This document shows, in pieces, positions 44,672 through 55,749 of a stretch of 64,000 nucleotides of DNA. The stretch lies in contig NC_051069.1 in the NCBI RefSeq assembly GCF_004664715.2, forward strand, positions 3,694,001-3,758,000, written 5' to 3'. The position numbers were made by a program, and so were the translations under genes. The DNA comes from Peromyscus leucopus. Lineage: Eukaryota > Chordata > Mammalia > Rodentia > Cricetidae. The notes beneath the pieces were generated by a model. It made no database searches. It saw only the letters and a program-made list of their open reading frames with translations, and had not been told where the DNA came from. Each line of letters begins with the position of its first letter. Position 1 is the stretch's first letter.

Positions 44672-44734
44672 TTTCCTCTTCTTCCTCTTCTTCATCTTTC
44701 TTGTCCTCCTACTCTTCTTCCTCTTCTTTTTTTT
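44672..44734. repeat. CTT/CCT polypyrimidine tract
   Basis: About 60 bases of nearly pure C/T built from CTTCTTCCT words. Confidence 0.9.
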
Positions 44735-44956
44735 TCACATAGGGTTTCATGCAGCCCATGCTGGCCTTGAACTTGCTATATAGTTGCTATAAGACAGACC
44801 TTGAACTTCTGATCCTCTTGCTTCTGCCTCCCAAGTGCTAGGATCACAGGCAAGACAGGAGCCACTGCACCTGGCTTATGCAGTGCTGACAAACAGATCC
44901 AGGGATTCATGCATGAGAGGAAAGCACACTACCAGCTGAGCCACATCCCCTGCCCC
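44735..44956 (-). repeat. B4 (ID-B1 fusion) SINE
   Basis: 'cccatgctggccttgaactt', 'gaccttgaacttctgatcct', 'ctgcctcccaagtgctagga', then the ID-like head reversed as 'gagccacatcccctgcccc'. Confidence 0.85.
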
Positions 44957-45094
44957 TCTCCATTTCTTCTCCAGCAGCCTGTGGAATGCTCTGAGTCAGG
45001 GCACAGATGCTCTTCAACGCTTGGCTCAAGTTTCTTATGTATCCTAACTGAAAGGTTTTCCTAATCCACAAAAATAAAGTTGGAGATAGACAGG

Positions 45095-45200
45095 GGAGAA
45101 AGAAGAGAAGGAGGGAAGGAGGGAAGGAGGGAAGGAGGGAAGGAGGGAGGGAGGGAGGAAGGGGAGGGAGGGAGGAGAGAGAGACGGAGGGGGGGGGAGT
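45095..45200. repeat. (GGGA/GGAA)n purine tract
   Basis: Homopurine plus strand made of 'aggagggaagg' units and ending in a G9 run near 45190. It explains the Leu/Pro/Ser-rich minus-strand frames. Confidence 0.95.
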
Positions 45201-45718
45201 TGGAGAAAAAGCAGGAAGAGCCAAAGCACTTGGTATAAGAGATGTCTTCCTCTACGTGGAGAGAACACTGTCTCAATCTTTCTTCCTCAATCTACCAAGT
45301 GGAGGTGGCCCATAAGTAAAATCAGGTTCACAAGCACTCAGCAGGCATCTATCCAAGGACCAGGCTTATCTTACTTGCTCTGGAGGCTCCAAAAACAAGC
45401 CAAGGCTGACTCTGACCTCAAGGCAGACAATGAATCCAGAGACACAGGAGGCTAATGGTATGCAAAGCCCAGCCCCTGCCTTTTCTCATCATGATGCCCA
45501 TTCGCCTTCCTAAAGGGTACTATTTGCAGAGTCTGATGAGAATGGTTATTTCCACTGCTGGCTGCATTCCGGGATCCCATTGGTCAGCTGGCACAAAGCT
45601 TCATTGGAAATGCCTTCCGGAGGCTCCTTGCAGTGTCAGTCAGTCACCCAGGGAGTCTTGGTTCTGTCTTTGGTTCTGTTTACATCAGCTTCCTAGTCCT
45701 CTCTAGGCCCCAGACTGT
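45201..45718. other. unique sequence; possible ancient repeat scrap
   Basis: 'catctatccaaggaccaggc' near 45347 weakly recalls an L3/MIR3-type consensus. No gene seen. Confidence 0.4.
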
Positions 45719-46243
45719 AGCAGGAATCTTAAAAGTTCTTATTAATAAAATCAAACCTGAGGCCAGTTATTGGGGTCAATGCTGGAAGATCAGAGAGACA
45801 GAACAAGCCACAGCTATCTCACCTCGCCGGATCCTCAGCTGGTCTTGTCTCCTCAGACTGGAGGCCTCTGAGTCCTCATATCCGAATGGCTCTCAGCTGA
45901 ACTGTGCTGCTCAAAACCTAAATGCTTAACCAGCCAAAATCTTCTAGTTTCTGGTCCTCACGCCTTATATATCTTCCTGCTTTCTACCACCACTCCCTAG
46001 GATTAAAGGCTGGCTTTCTGGGATTGAAGGCGTGTGTCACCATGCTTGGCTATTTCCAATGTGGCCTTGAACTCACAGAGATCCAGAGGGATTTCTATCT
46101 CTGGAATGCTAGGATTAAAGGTGTGAGTGCCACCATTTTCTAGCCTTTGTATCTAGTGGCTGTCTGTTCTCTGACCCCAGATAAATTTATTAGAGTACAC
46201 AATATTTTGGGGAATATATTGGGGAACACAATACCACCACATA
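45719..46243 (+). mobile_element. composite cricetid repeat containing B1-like arms
   Basis: Starts 'caggaatcttaaaagttctt' and ends 'tattggggaacacaatacca'. The left part ('gcctctgagtcctcatatcc', 'aaccagccaaaatcttctag') is not a SINE I can name. The middle (45988-46135) has two B1-like segments: 'ggattgaaggcgtgtgtcac' and 'ccttgaactcacagagatcc ... ctaggattaaaggtgtgag'. I recall closely similar sequence from cricetid genomes. Strand is arbitrary. Confidence 0.6.
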
Positions 46244-47914
46244 TAGGACTGGTTTCCCAGAGTCAGCTTCATTTTGAAATGCAACTGGGAAACCAATTTT
46301 ATCCCCCGTCCCCCAACTCTTTTTCCAAGAGGCAAATGCTGAACGCATCGGGCCATCCCAATGCAAGGCACCAAGGAGTGCATACATTATTTGGAATAAA
46401 CAGAAACACAATGGTTATTACAAGGGTGATTACCCTCCCAGGGACCATGAGTTTAGAATTATGCAAAATAGAAAAAGATTGATCCTTAAAAGTTCACATA
46501 ACAGATACTTAAATGAGGCAGCAATGAGGAATACAGTATTGCCTAATGAGTTAAAATTTCCTATGCCAAGCCCCATTGGAAAAAGCTCTACTGTCCCAGT
46601 TGGCCAGCTTGTGAGGGTGCATTCTAAGTGTGTATACAGTTATCTATGAAGTATCCCACTGACCTAAAAACACTGAAAATTCAGTAATAATTGTACCAAG
46701 TGCTTGCCTATTCTTGCCCCTGGGTATGAGGGGTGTGAGTGGAGGACAGCACTTGTGTTTTCCATGGGGAGTCAACTGAGCAGTTCCTGGGCACCGAGGC
46801 CTTTAGTAAGGTTCAGACATCATGTGTCTGTAGTAACATAATGTTTGAAATAAGCCAAAGGCTAAGTCATATACAGCCTTATCCTCCTTAGGTATATCTC
46901 GGATTTTGCTAGAAGTCTTTCCTTTATAAGGTTCATCTTGATGATATAGGGAACCCACCAGGACACAACTGAGTTTCAGATGCATTGTGGGTGGAAGAAG
47001 ATGACACTATTTTCTTGGTGGCCTAGAAGCTCCCAGTGAAGAAGGTAAACTCAATTATAGCAAGATGAGGGTTCCGACGTGTGTAGATACATTCAGAGGC
47101 TGAGAAGAGCATTCACAAATCAGAAGAGACGTGTTGAAAAGGAGGGTGACTGTGAGCCAGCCCAGCAGTGCCAATCATTCCTCACATGCAGAAGCATTCT
47201 CACTCACTGGGTGCTATCTCTCATTGTAAGAGTGGGGTCTAGTCCCCTCCATCTCTTTCTTCTAGGGGATACGCAGGCCACAGGAAGAAGAGGGATCTGT
47301 AGATGAACTGAAATAAATCTTGCATCAAATTCTAGTGTGTCAGTGTTCAAGCTACATATGGTTTGTTCTCACATAGGCCCAGAAGCTGTTCTATATTGGG
47401 AATGAAAGCCGGGGCAGGGTGGGCTCAAGGGAAGCAGCCCACGTGTCATCGTCAAGAAAACCAGGGGTGATGTGGTTTGGGGTGGCCAAGACCAATGTGG
47501 ATGACACGAGCAGAGCTCAGAAAAGCAAGCAGAACGCAAGTCCTAAACACACATGAAATGCCCTTCCCTCTTCAGGAACCCGAGAGGGCCAAGGTTGGGA
47601 TTCATTCATACACTGACAGGTGAGGACAGGAGTCTCCACACTGAGTGACACACACTGACACTCATGGCTTGGACAGGTGGGGAATGAACTTAGTGTTAGA
47701 AATCCACATCAGCCCCTCCTCTTCTCTAAGATGCCACACCGTCTTAGCTCTGTTATCATCCGTAATCTTGAATCATTTCCCAGAGTCACTGGACAACCTA
47801 CTGTCCCCCTAGTGTCTAGGAAGACCTTGGTTGCCCAGCAGTTCCTAGTCTGCACTGGTAAGTACATGCTAAGTACCATGATGTTTTTTTTTTTGCAGGG
47901 GGTGGGGGATGATG
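46244..47914. other. unique sequence, no gene seen
   Basis: About 1.7 kb. A 9-bp inverted repeat ('ggtttccca' 46251-46259, 'tgggaaacc' 46286-46294) lies just after the composite repeat. No convincing frame. Confidence 0.5.
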
Positions 47915-48090
47915 AGGCTCGAGGGATGGCCCAGTGCTTAAAAGCAGTTGTTGCTCTTGCAGAAGACCTGAGTTTGATTCCCAGCGCCCATAGGGTGGCT
48001 CACAACCACCTGTAACTACAACTCCAGGGGACCCAGTGCCTCTCTCACACACACATAATTAAGAAAATAAAAATTAATCTTAAAAAAATG
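47915..48090 (+). repeat. B3 SINE
   Basis: 'ggctcgagggatggcccagt', 'gaagacctgagtttgattcc' and 'ccacctgtaactacaactcc', ending in an A-rich tail. Confidence 0.88.
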
Positions 48091-48219
48091 TCATTCTTAA
48101 GACATGTCAAAGATAGTTCATTAGATTAACTTTCCCTCCCATGTCTATGTTGTTTGGTTTTTTTTTTTTTTCAAGCAGGGACCACTGTGCTTTCTTTCAA
48201 GTGACAAGAACCATGACAG

Positions 48220-48440
48220 CTGCTCTACAAGGTATCCAACGGTTAATTAAGACACGAGTGTCATCGCTGAGTTCTTTTGTGTTTCGTGGGAAGCGGTTGC
48301 TAAACAGATGAAAGTGGGTCTGAGGCGAGGGGTAGCGTAACTATTATTTCAATTAATAAATAGCTCTAAAAGAGAAGGAAGCGATAAAGGCCTCAGAGCG
48401 TCCGGATCTGCCCCGGTTCTGTCAGGAAAATTAAACACAG
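48220..48440. promoter_or_regulatory. candidate conserved non-coding element
   Basis: SINE-free, with TTAATTAA at 48243-48250, 'atttcaattaataaatag' at 48347-48364, and several CpGs ('gagcgtccggatctgccc'). The mixture of homeodomain words and retained CpG is typical of developmental enhancers. Inference only. Confidence 0.32.
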
Positions 48441-48659
48441 CATGGGTGATGGCTCCGGCTTCTGCTGGAGAGATCCAGGCGAGTTGGGTCACCTGTGCTG
48501 AGTAAGTTCCTGGCTGCCTGGTTCTTGGGGCACCCCCTAGTGACATCTTGGTATACCCTCCCACAGCCATTTGCTGCGACAGAGGGAAAAGGCGCAGAAT
48601 TCACCTTTTTCTTCCAACCCACAATCTCCCCTCTATTTCCTGCCCCCCCCTTCCACCAA

Positions 48660-49175
48660 AGAAGCCCTAACATGGATTTCCACACAAATATCAGGGAAGC
48701 ATTTATAAATATTTCAGAGGTGTTTCATAAATAAATAAGCAAATCTACAAAAAGACTTCTCTTAATGAGATCTTGGCTGTGGTCTCTGCCTTTTATTTGA
48801 GCATCATTAAAACCAGTTGGGGAGGTTTTTTTTTTTCCACTGGATTCTTTGGGGGGCTTTCATAACATATGAACATGCTTGCTATGTGTCTCGGAAACAC
48901 ACAGCCTTCTCTTTGACAGATTAGGCGGCACAGCGCGAGGGAATAGCTTCTACTCTTTTTAAAGTAAATACTAATCAATAGCAACGGACAAAAACCTTCT
49001 TGCTGTCTAATTGCACCGTAGCTGCTCATAGACCCAGCAGAATTTTCCTCTGGATAGAACAAAATTAACTACCAGAGACCGGGCTGGTAAATTATCACCG
49101 ACTCTCTATTCAAATGTAATTAACACAAAGCTCCGACTACCACATGCATGGCCAAGGATCTTTTCTGTAGGTGCA
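48660..49175. promoter_or_regulatory. candidate conserved non-coding element
   Basis: Over 500 bases without a SINE: 'agcatttataaatatttcag', a forkhead-like 'cataaataaataagcaaat' near 48726, 'taatcaatagcaacgg', 'ctgtctaattgcaccgtagc' and 'caaatgtaattaacacaaag'. T tracts at 48828-48839 and just after the right end bound it. No coding frame. Inference only. Confidence 0.35.
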
Positions 49176-49569
49176 TTTTTTTTTTTTTTAAACACAGTCT
49201 GGGGGCTGCACCATCCCTGTCACCACACTTCTCGTCACAGATATCCGCGTGGGGAATCCCGCCAGCAGGACGGTGGACCTGACCATCATTAGGGAGCCTC
49301 CCCTCCTCTACTCGGTGTCTGCAGTTCCTTTTCTACCACCTAGTGCCCTCTGCTATTTCTTTGGCAGTGTCAGGAATAACTCGACCATCTCAGAGACAAA
49401 TAAATAACTGTATGTAGTGTAGCCGGCAAATTCAGTGGCCAGTGCTAGCCAAAACCAGATGCTTGACAGGTAGCTAGCCCACCAGCTGCCTGAGGCAGGG
49501 AGAGCATGGGCATTTACTTTAGTTAATCAGAATTAATATGTTGATGGTGCATCAAGATTTTTCATTATT
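49176..49569. other. T14 run and unique sequence
   Basis: T tract at 49176-49189, then sequence with no recognised repeat. Confidence 0.45.
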
Positions 49570-49872
49570 TATTTGTGTGTCTGTGTGTGCCTGTAAGTGT
49601 GTGCACATATGTGTATGTGACGGTCAGAGGTTGATGTCGGGTATCTCTAATGACAGCTCTTCACCTTAGTGTTTGAGACAAGTCTCTCACTAACTTGGGC
49701 TCACTAATCTGGCTTGGCTGGTTGACAAGCGAGCCCTCGAGATCCACCCGTGTCCACCTCCCCCGTGCTGGAATCGTGAGCATGTGCTGAAACACTCAGT
49801 GTGTTTTAGGGATTGAACTCAGGTCCTCATACTTTCAAGGGAAGCACTTGACCGACTGAGTTCTCCAGTCCT
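49570..49872 (-). repeat. B4/RSINE1-type SINE
   Basis: TG-rich tail, 'cggtcagaggttgatgtcgg', 'agtgtttgagacaagtctct', 'ttgaactcaggtcctcatac' and 'gaccgactgagttctccag'. Confidence 0.88.
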
Positions 49873-51126
49873 ACAATAATGTGGCCTCATAATGTGTGGC
49901 TTCTTTGGAAGTACCCATACATGGAAACCTCTTCTTAGAACTTGACCTGAAGGTTCCTTAGAGACCTTAGGGGATCAAGATGTCAGAAAGTCGTCTCTTG
50001 ATAGACTGAGGATACAGGGTAGAAGTTAGGTGTTTTGAGTGTCCTTTCAGGATATTTAGCATTTCTCGTGGCCAAAAGACATGAGTGCACAAGCTACATA
50101 GAATATAACATGTTAGTTGGCAAATGCACCATTTTGTGCAGAAGTCTGTGGGAAGCTACTGTAGTCAAGAGTAACACAAAAAGGACTCAAGTAACTTTGG
50201 CCAGAAACCTCACTCCAGCTGCATAGTTAACAGGGCAGTCCTTCCATGGAGGCATTCCCTTGATCTCTTTCATTCTGGATTCCTTGGTTCTGACCTTGAA
50301 CCTTTGCCTGGGGTCTGCTTGGATGCTCAGAGCTCCCCACCTCCACCCCGGCACAGACATGCAGCATGTATTTCCTGTGGCTCCTTCTCTAACTCACATA
50401 TGTCTTCTCAGTTGAGTTTCACTCTGGTCTGCCTGCTCCTGCCTCAGGGACAGCTCTAAGGAAAGCTCACTTTTACACCCAGGTCCATTGTCCCTGGGGT
50501 AGGTCAGTGTGTGAGGGTCCTGGGGTGTCCAGAATCTTGTTCAGTTATTACCTCCAAGTGAACGTGTCTTTTCTTGGTTCAGAATGAACCAACAACAACA
50601 ACAAAACTACTAATCAAATCAGAATGCAAATATTGAACGTATCTTTCTCTAAGAAAATAACGTGTTACCCACCCCCCATCCCAGCAGTCCTAATCATTTA
50701 GAGAGAGAAGGCATCTCTGGAGAGACTGGATAAGGCTAATACCAAATTTTAAAATCAGTAGAAAATGAGTACAGGGGTAGGCGGCACTATTATTGTTGCT
50801 AAAAATAGGTCTTGGGAAGCTACAGTAAATGGGGAGACCAGGAGAGGCATCCCTTTTTTGAGATGTACTGAAGTCCTGCCTCCTCCAGGAGTGGTTTTCT
50901 CCCGAGGTTTTAATGATAACACTTTGGATTCAATAGTCATTTCTGTGGTGGTCTCTCCCCTCGTCACTGCCTCGGGAATGCAGGCTGAACATGGAGCTTA
51001 TTACCCATACAGAGAGCTTGGTTCTGCCAACCAGATACCGTGCCAGATGCCAAGAAGTGGGGCAATTATACCCAGTGTGCTGCCTGGGGTACTGATGATG
51101 GGAATTATTTTATAGTATTTCTTTTA
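49873..51126. other. unique sequence, no gene seen
   Basis: About 1.25 kb with no recognised repeat. A 116-codon frame at 50765-51115 is unsupported. Confidence 0.45.
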
Positions 51127-51133
51127 AAAATTT

Positions 51134-51187
<54 letters not shown>

Positions 51188-51536
51188 CGCACGCGCGCGC
51201 ATGTCGGCATGTGCAAGTGGGGGAATGCATATGGGTGGCCATGCACACACGTATATGTATGTATGCATGTGGTGGACAGAGAGCAATCTTGGGTGTCGTT
51301 CCTCAGTATCACCCACCTCCTTTTGGAGACAGGGTCTTTCTCTGATGTGGAACTTGTAAAGTAAGTGACTCTTGTTGGCCAGTGAGTCGCAGGGGTCCTT
51401 CTGTCCCCACCTTTCCAGAATTACAGGCGCACAGCATGGCCACCGGCTTTTTTTTTAAACTGGGTTCTCAGGATTGAACTCAGGCTCTTGTGTTTGCATG
51501 GCAAACATCTTACCAACTGTGCTATCTCCCTGACCC
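51127..51536 (-). repeat. B4/RSINE1-type SINE with GT/GC tail
   Basis: 'tggagacagggtctttctct', 'tggccagtgagtcgcagggg', 'attgaactcaggctcttgtg' and 'gtgctatctccctgaccct'. Its tail carries the (GT)n(GC)n tract at 51139-51202. Confidence 0.87.
51139..51202. repeat. (GT)20(GC)n alternating tract
   Basis: GT units to 51178, then about 24 bases of almost pure GC alternation ('gcgcgcgcgcacgcgcgcgc'). A strong Z-DNA type sequence. Confidence 0.97.
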
Positions 51537-52219
51537 TTTATTTTTTACATCTCATCTTTCCTTCCCGTTCCCCTCAGAGAGTTCCAAGGTTACAATAGAC
51601 AGATAGCCCGGGGCTTCGGAGAAAGAATGCGCACGCCCACGCATACACGGTCAGGTAGGTGTTGTATTGTCTGTCTAGACTGTTCTCCCTTCACAGTGAA
51701 CCTCCTTGGGGAGGAGAGGATGGGGGTCTTCCCACAGGGTCCATCTCAAGGCAGGCTGAATCCTATCCTGACACCCTCTGCTGCCATCTGCTCCACCCAC
51801 TCATTCTCCTCGTGGTACCAACTTGTGAGTTGGGGGAGGGGGACTTACTGCACTGGTTCATCCCTCATCTTAGAATCAGGGTGGACCAGGACAGTGAGTC
51901 CTGAAATCCCACCTGCCTTGGGTTCCCATGAAGCCCTCATGCTGGGGATCTCCACCAGCGCGAGGCCAAAATGCTCAGCTAAAACCAAGATCTTCCCAAT
52001 CCCCCAAACCCAGTGATCTCCACCAGCCTTGGGGACTGGATCCTAGAACCTTGGTGGCTAGCGGAGAAAGTCTGTGTCAGCAGAAAAGCCAGGAGCGGTA
52101 TTTACCGCTGTCTCCATCTTGGCTCCGTGGAGCCTTTACTGAAGCATTTATCCAGAGACAGAAACGCTCTGAGAAAATATGCAGGAAAAAGTCACAGAAT
52201 TTTTATAAAGGGTGCATGG
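51537..52219. other. unique sequence, no gene seen
   Basis: Several overlapping frames (51627-52255) on one strand, none with a recognisable domain or clear splice sites. Confidence 0.4.
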
Positions 52220-52330
52220 ATGAAGCCAGGCCCCTTTTCCTCATGTGACAGATAGAGAAATTGAGGCCGAGAAGAGTGAGGGTGGTCACTCTTCGGTTCG
52301 GGGACAGAATCCTGGCTTGGCCTTCTGGCT
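52220..52330 (-). repeat. MIR
   Basis: 'tcatgtgacagatagagaaa', 'ttgaggccgagaagagtgag' and 'ggggacagaatcctggctt' follow reversed MIR. Confidence 0.72.
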
Positions 52331-52619
52331 CCTGATTCAGAGTTCTCACCACCACATGGGGTCTTGTTTCTTCTTTGATTCCTAGAACCTCCTGGCCAGG
52401 CAGGAGTGAAAGGCCAAGACTGAGCATGCCTCCTGCTTTTCTGTCAGGTGACCTGGAATGTGCTCTTATTTATTTATTTTCCTCTCCTTAATTCAGTGCA
52501 GGCATTTTTGTCTCTTAAGAACAGCTAAGCCTTCATGGCAGAGGTGATGCAGAAATCTACCCATCAAGGAAGCCGGAGGAGCCAGCTTCCTGTGAAAAAA
52601 TCTATGTTTGCCCTTCAGC

Positions 52620-52949
52620 CTCGTAATTGACTTGCAAAGGGGAAAAAAAATAAAAGTGTTTCCCAGCTGCGTGCAGCCATCACCCTCCAACAGGCCAATA
52701 AAAAGCAAGTGGTGATTCTGTCCATGGGGTGTCCTGCTCTGTAGTCAGATGCGCAAGGCAAAACAAGGCCTGGGTTATTACCAATGAACGATTACTAAAC
52801 TCGGCGTTGCGCGGAACACACCAGATACTTGAACTTCCTAGACTAATTGGAAAGGCCCAACATGTCAGTGTTGATATTTCCTATCTGGATTCACTGAACC
52901 ACTGTGGAAATGCACCCTGGATCTTAAAAATGCTGGCTTCCAGAAAGTG

Positions 52950-52950
<1 letters not shown>
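52620..52950. promoter_or_regulatory. candidate conserved non-coding element
   Basis: SINE-free with 'caggccaataaaaagcaagt', 'ttattaccaatgaacgatta', 'aaactcggcgttgcgcggaa' and 'cctagactaattggaaag'. CpGs remain. Inference only. Confidence 0.27.
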
Positions 52951-52998
<48 letters not shown>

Positions 52999-53025
52999 TG
53001 TGTGTGTGTGTGTCTGTGTCTGTGA
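52951..53025. repeat. (GT)n microsatellite with CTGT interruptions
   Basis: About 75 bases of GT, imperfect at the right end; it is the tail of the reversed B4-type SINE that follows. Confidence 0.96.
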
Positions 53026-53307
53026 GTGAGGGCATGTCCATGCATGGCATGTGTTGGGAGATCAGGGGAATCTCAGTCATCTTTAATCATGTCTGAGAAA
53101 AGATCTCTTGTTCTTCGCTACATTCAGAGGCTAACTGGCCCTCAAGCCTTTGGGGTTCCGTCTCTGCTGCCCCATGTTATTGTAGAAGCATTGGGAGTAT
53201 AAGTGTACAATACTTTACACAGCTTTTTTTATGGTTTCCGGTGATCCAAACTCAAGTTTTTACACTCAGGTAACACGTGACTTGCACAGTGAGCCATCCC
53301 CAGCCCA
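53026..53307 (-). repeat. B4/RSINE1-type SINE
   Basis: 'aatcatgtctgagaaaagat', 'tggccctcaagcctttgggg', 'tccaaactcaagtttttaca' and 'cagtgagccatccccagcc'. Diverged. Confidence 0.75.
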
Positions 53308-53379
53308 TGCCCCCTGTTTTTAACTGAAGATGTAAGTCATTAGATTTACATTTTACATTTATGCGCTTCTATGTGGAGA

Positions 53380-53500
53380 GGAGGTAGAGACCACAATGTG
53401 CCTGGAAGGCCAGAGAGCAACTTGTAGGAGTAGGTTCTCTCTCTCTCCATCATATAGATGCCTCAGATCAAACTCAGGACATCAGGCTTGGCTGCAGCTG
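53380..53500 (-). repeat. B3-class SINE fragment
   Basis: 'gagagcaacttgtaggagta', 'ggttctctctctctccatca' and 'atcaaactcaggacatcagg' match the reversed B3-like body; the head is missing. Confidence 0.7.
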
Positions 53501-53599
53501 GTGCTAAAATATGAATATTAACTCCAGGTGAGTAGCGCAGCAGCCTGCAGCCTGCTCTGCCATTAGATAGGCATGTATTAGCAATATTAGGCAAATAAC

Positions 53600-53772
53600 A
53601 AAGGCGAGCTGGCTGGTGAGCCCCAGGGTCTGACCATCTCCACCGCCCCAGCACTGCGATGACAAGCAAGCACCGTGGTTCCTGCCTTTTCTATATGGAT
53701 TCTAGGGCTTGAACTCGGGTCCTCAGGCTTCCATGCACGTGATTTACCAGCGGAGCGATCTCCTCAGTCCCA
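53600..53772 (-). repeat. B4/RSINE1-type SINE fragment
   Basis: 'gctggtgagccccagggtct', 'gccccagcactgcgatgaca', 'ttgaactcgggtcctcaggc' and 'ggagcgatctcctcagtccc'. Confidence 0.78.
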
Positions 53773-53915
53773 CGGAGATGCTTTCAAAAGTTATAAGAGC
53801 AGTATTGTGGTAACGGCTCAGTTTCACTTCTGATCTTTTAATCAGTGTCAATAATCACGAGCTCACAGACACAGAAGACCTTTTTGTTTCTTCATTTTAA
53901 AAAAATATTATTTTA

Positions 53916-54110
53916 GGAGCTGGAGAGACGGCTCAGAGGCTAAGAGCACGTGATGCTCTTGCAGAGGACCCGGGTTCAGTTCCCAGCACCCATGATGGTG
54001 CCCGACAAGCATCTGTAATCCCAGTTCTAGGGGATCCAATGCCTTCTTCTAGCCTCCACTGATACAGCACTGATGTGGTGCACATACACACAATTATATA
54101 CATAATATGA
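53916..54110 (+). repeat. B3 SINE
   Basis: Head 'ggagctggagagacggctca', 'gatgctcttgcagaggaccc', 'gttcagttcccagcacccat' and 'ttctaggggatccaatgcc'. Confidence 0.92.
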
Positions 54111-54129
54111 GACAGAATAAATATAAGCA

Positions 54130-54346
54130 TTATTTGAGAGAGGATCTCATGTATCCCCAGACTGGCCTCAAACCTGCTCTGCAGCCAGACTGACCATGAA
54201 TTTCTGATCCCCCTCCCCCACACCTTCACTTCTCAAGTGCTGGGGACTCATGTGTACCATCATGGCTGGTTAAAGTGGTGCTGGGGATCAAAGCCAGGAC
54301 TTCTTTCATGCTAGGCAAGCACGTGGTTAAGCCACACCCCCAGCCT
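54130..54346 (-). repeat. B4 (ID-B1 fusion) SINE
   Basis: 'gagaggatctcatgtatccc', 'agactggcctcaaacctgct', 'gactgaccatgaatttctga' and the reversed ID-like head 'taagccacacccccagcc'. Confidence 0.85.
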
Positions 54347-54999
54347 TATACCCACTGCCTTTATGAAAGCCCAGCTGTCTTTATGACGACAGCAAGCTCC
54401 GAGCTCCGCTCCTGGAGTATCTCTTCACTGCTAGATGGATGACAGAGCTGGACCAGTCAGTCTTACAGCATCATACCCTCTGCTCCCAAAGCCATTTACA
54501 TGGCTGTGCCTAAGAACGCAGGGCCAGCCCAGTCTTTCATCATCTTCAGGTTGGTCTGATTTTACTGGCAGACAATAGACGCTTGCCTTCCTGTTGGGAT
54601 TTCTAGGTTCTCAGAGGGGGAAACCCTGCTTCTTCAACTCCCCTCCTCTACGTCTTCCTCTAAGGCTTTAAATCCCTTGCATGGGGATTAAACAAATCAT
54701 CCTGCAACTAGAGATAGATTTAAAATACAAATATAAGAAAGAGTTAATTCAGGGCAATGGACTCCTTCCCCATGAGTGAGTAAAACACTGCACATTCATT
54801 TGAGAAGGCAGATGGGGTGAAGAAGAAGGTTTTAGTTAACTCTTAGGAAGGTACAGAGGCTGGGCAGGGGAAAACAAACCTATCAGGAGTCCTGAAAACA
54901 GTCCATTACTTTGCTTAAGGCCCAGCCTGATAAACCCTCTAGACTCCAGAGAGTTACTTAGACGATCCATTAAGAGATGCGATTTAAATTTTTCAGTGC
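54347..54999. other. unique sequence, no gene seen
   Basis: Nothing recognised. Confidence 0.45.
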
Positions 55000-55135
55000 A
55001 GCTTTCTGGAGGCACAATTTATATATCACAAAATCCACAAGCATAAGTGTGCGATTTAATAACTTTTTACCAAATTCACAGAGTAGTCGAACCACGGTCA
55101 ATATCTAATATTAGAAAGAAGTTCAATTTGAAGAA
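55000..55135 (+). mobile_element. ancient L1M 3' UTR-type fragment
   Basis: 'cacaatttatatatcacaaa', 'atccacaagcataagtgtgc' and 'accaaattcacagagtagtc' recall the L1M-type 'ataattcacataccataaaattcac...' sequence. Confidence 0.6.
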
Positions 55136-55703
55136 CGGATACCAAGTGAATGAACTAGGATGCTACATGTCCATCCCTACACTCTCGATAGGATTATATG
55201 CTTGCAGATGGCTTCCTACAGGAGATCCACCAAGCTCTGCCCTGTCTTCTGAGCAACTATGAGCTGGGAGGAGAAGGTGAGCTCAGAAGCCAGTCACCCT
55301 GAATTCAGACTCAAGCTGTGCGGCATGCTTGCTATAGACCCAGACGTCCACCACCAATTCACTCCACAGCCTCCAAGTCAACTCTCTGGGAACTTACGCG
55401 GAGCTCCTGGGCCACCTGCGGGTTTGCAGAGCCAGGAGAGCAAGTGTGCAGCTGGCCTCCACCCCAGCCTTCTCCACCCACTTCTCTTTGGAAAGCCTGG
55501 AGGAAATTGACCAACCTCTGGGCCTTCCATGCTGGCTGCTGAGCCTCCTTATTGTTTCTGTACTTCTTAGAGACAGTCAGCATAGCGGCCCCCGCCCCCA
55601 AAGCCATGTGACAGGGGCTGGGCTGTCCTTTCATCTCAGGGTGCTAAGTGACCTACCTCATTCTAGGTCTTTCTGTGTCACAGGAGTCAAGTGGAAGACA
55701 GAG
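55136..55703. other. unique sequence before the A45 tract
   Basis: No SINE body precedes the A tract and there is no AATAAA within the last 40 bases. Opposed frames at 55446-55811 and 55653-56042 are built partly on poly-Lys and poly-Phe from the A tract. Confidence 0.45.

Positions 55704-55748
<45 letters not shown>
55704..55748. repeat. A45 mononucleotide run
   Basis: Forty-five A in a row, the longest homopolymer in the window. Confidence 0.96.
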
Positions 55749-55749
<1 letters not shown>

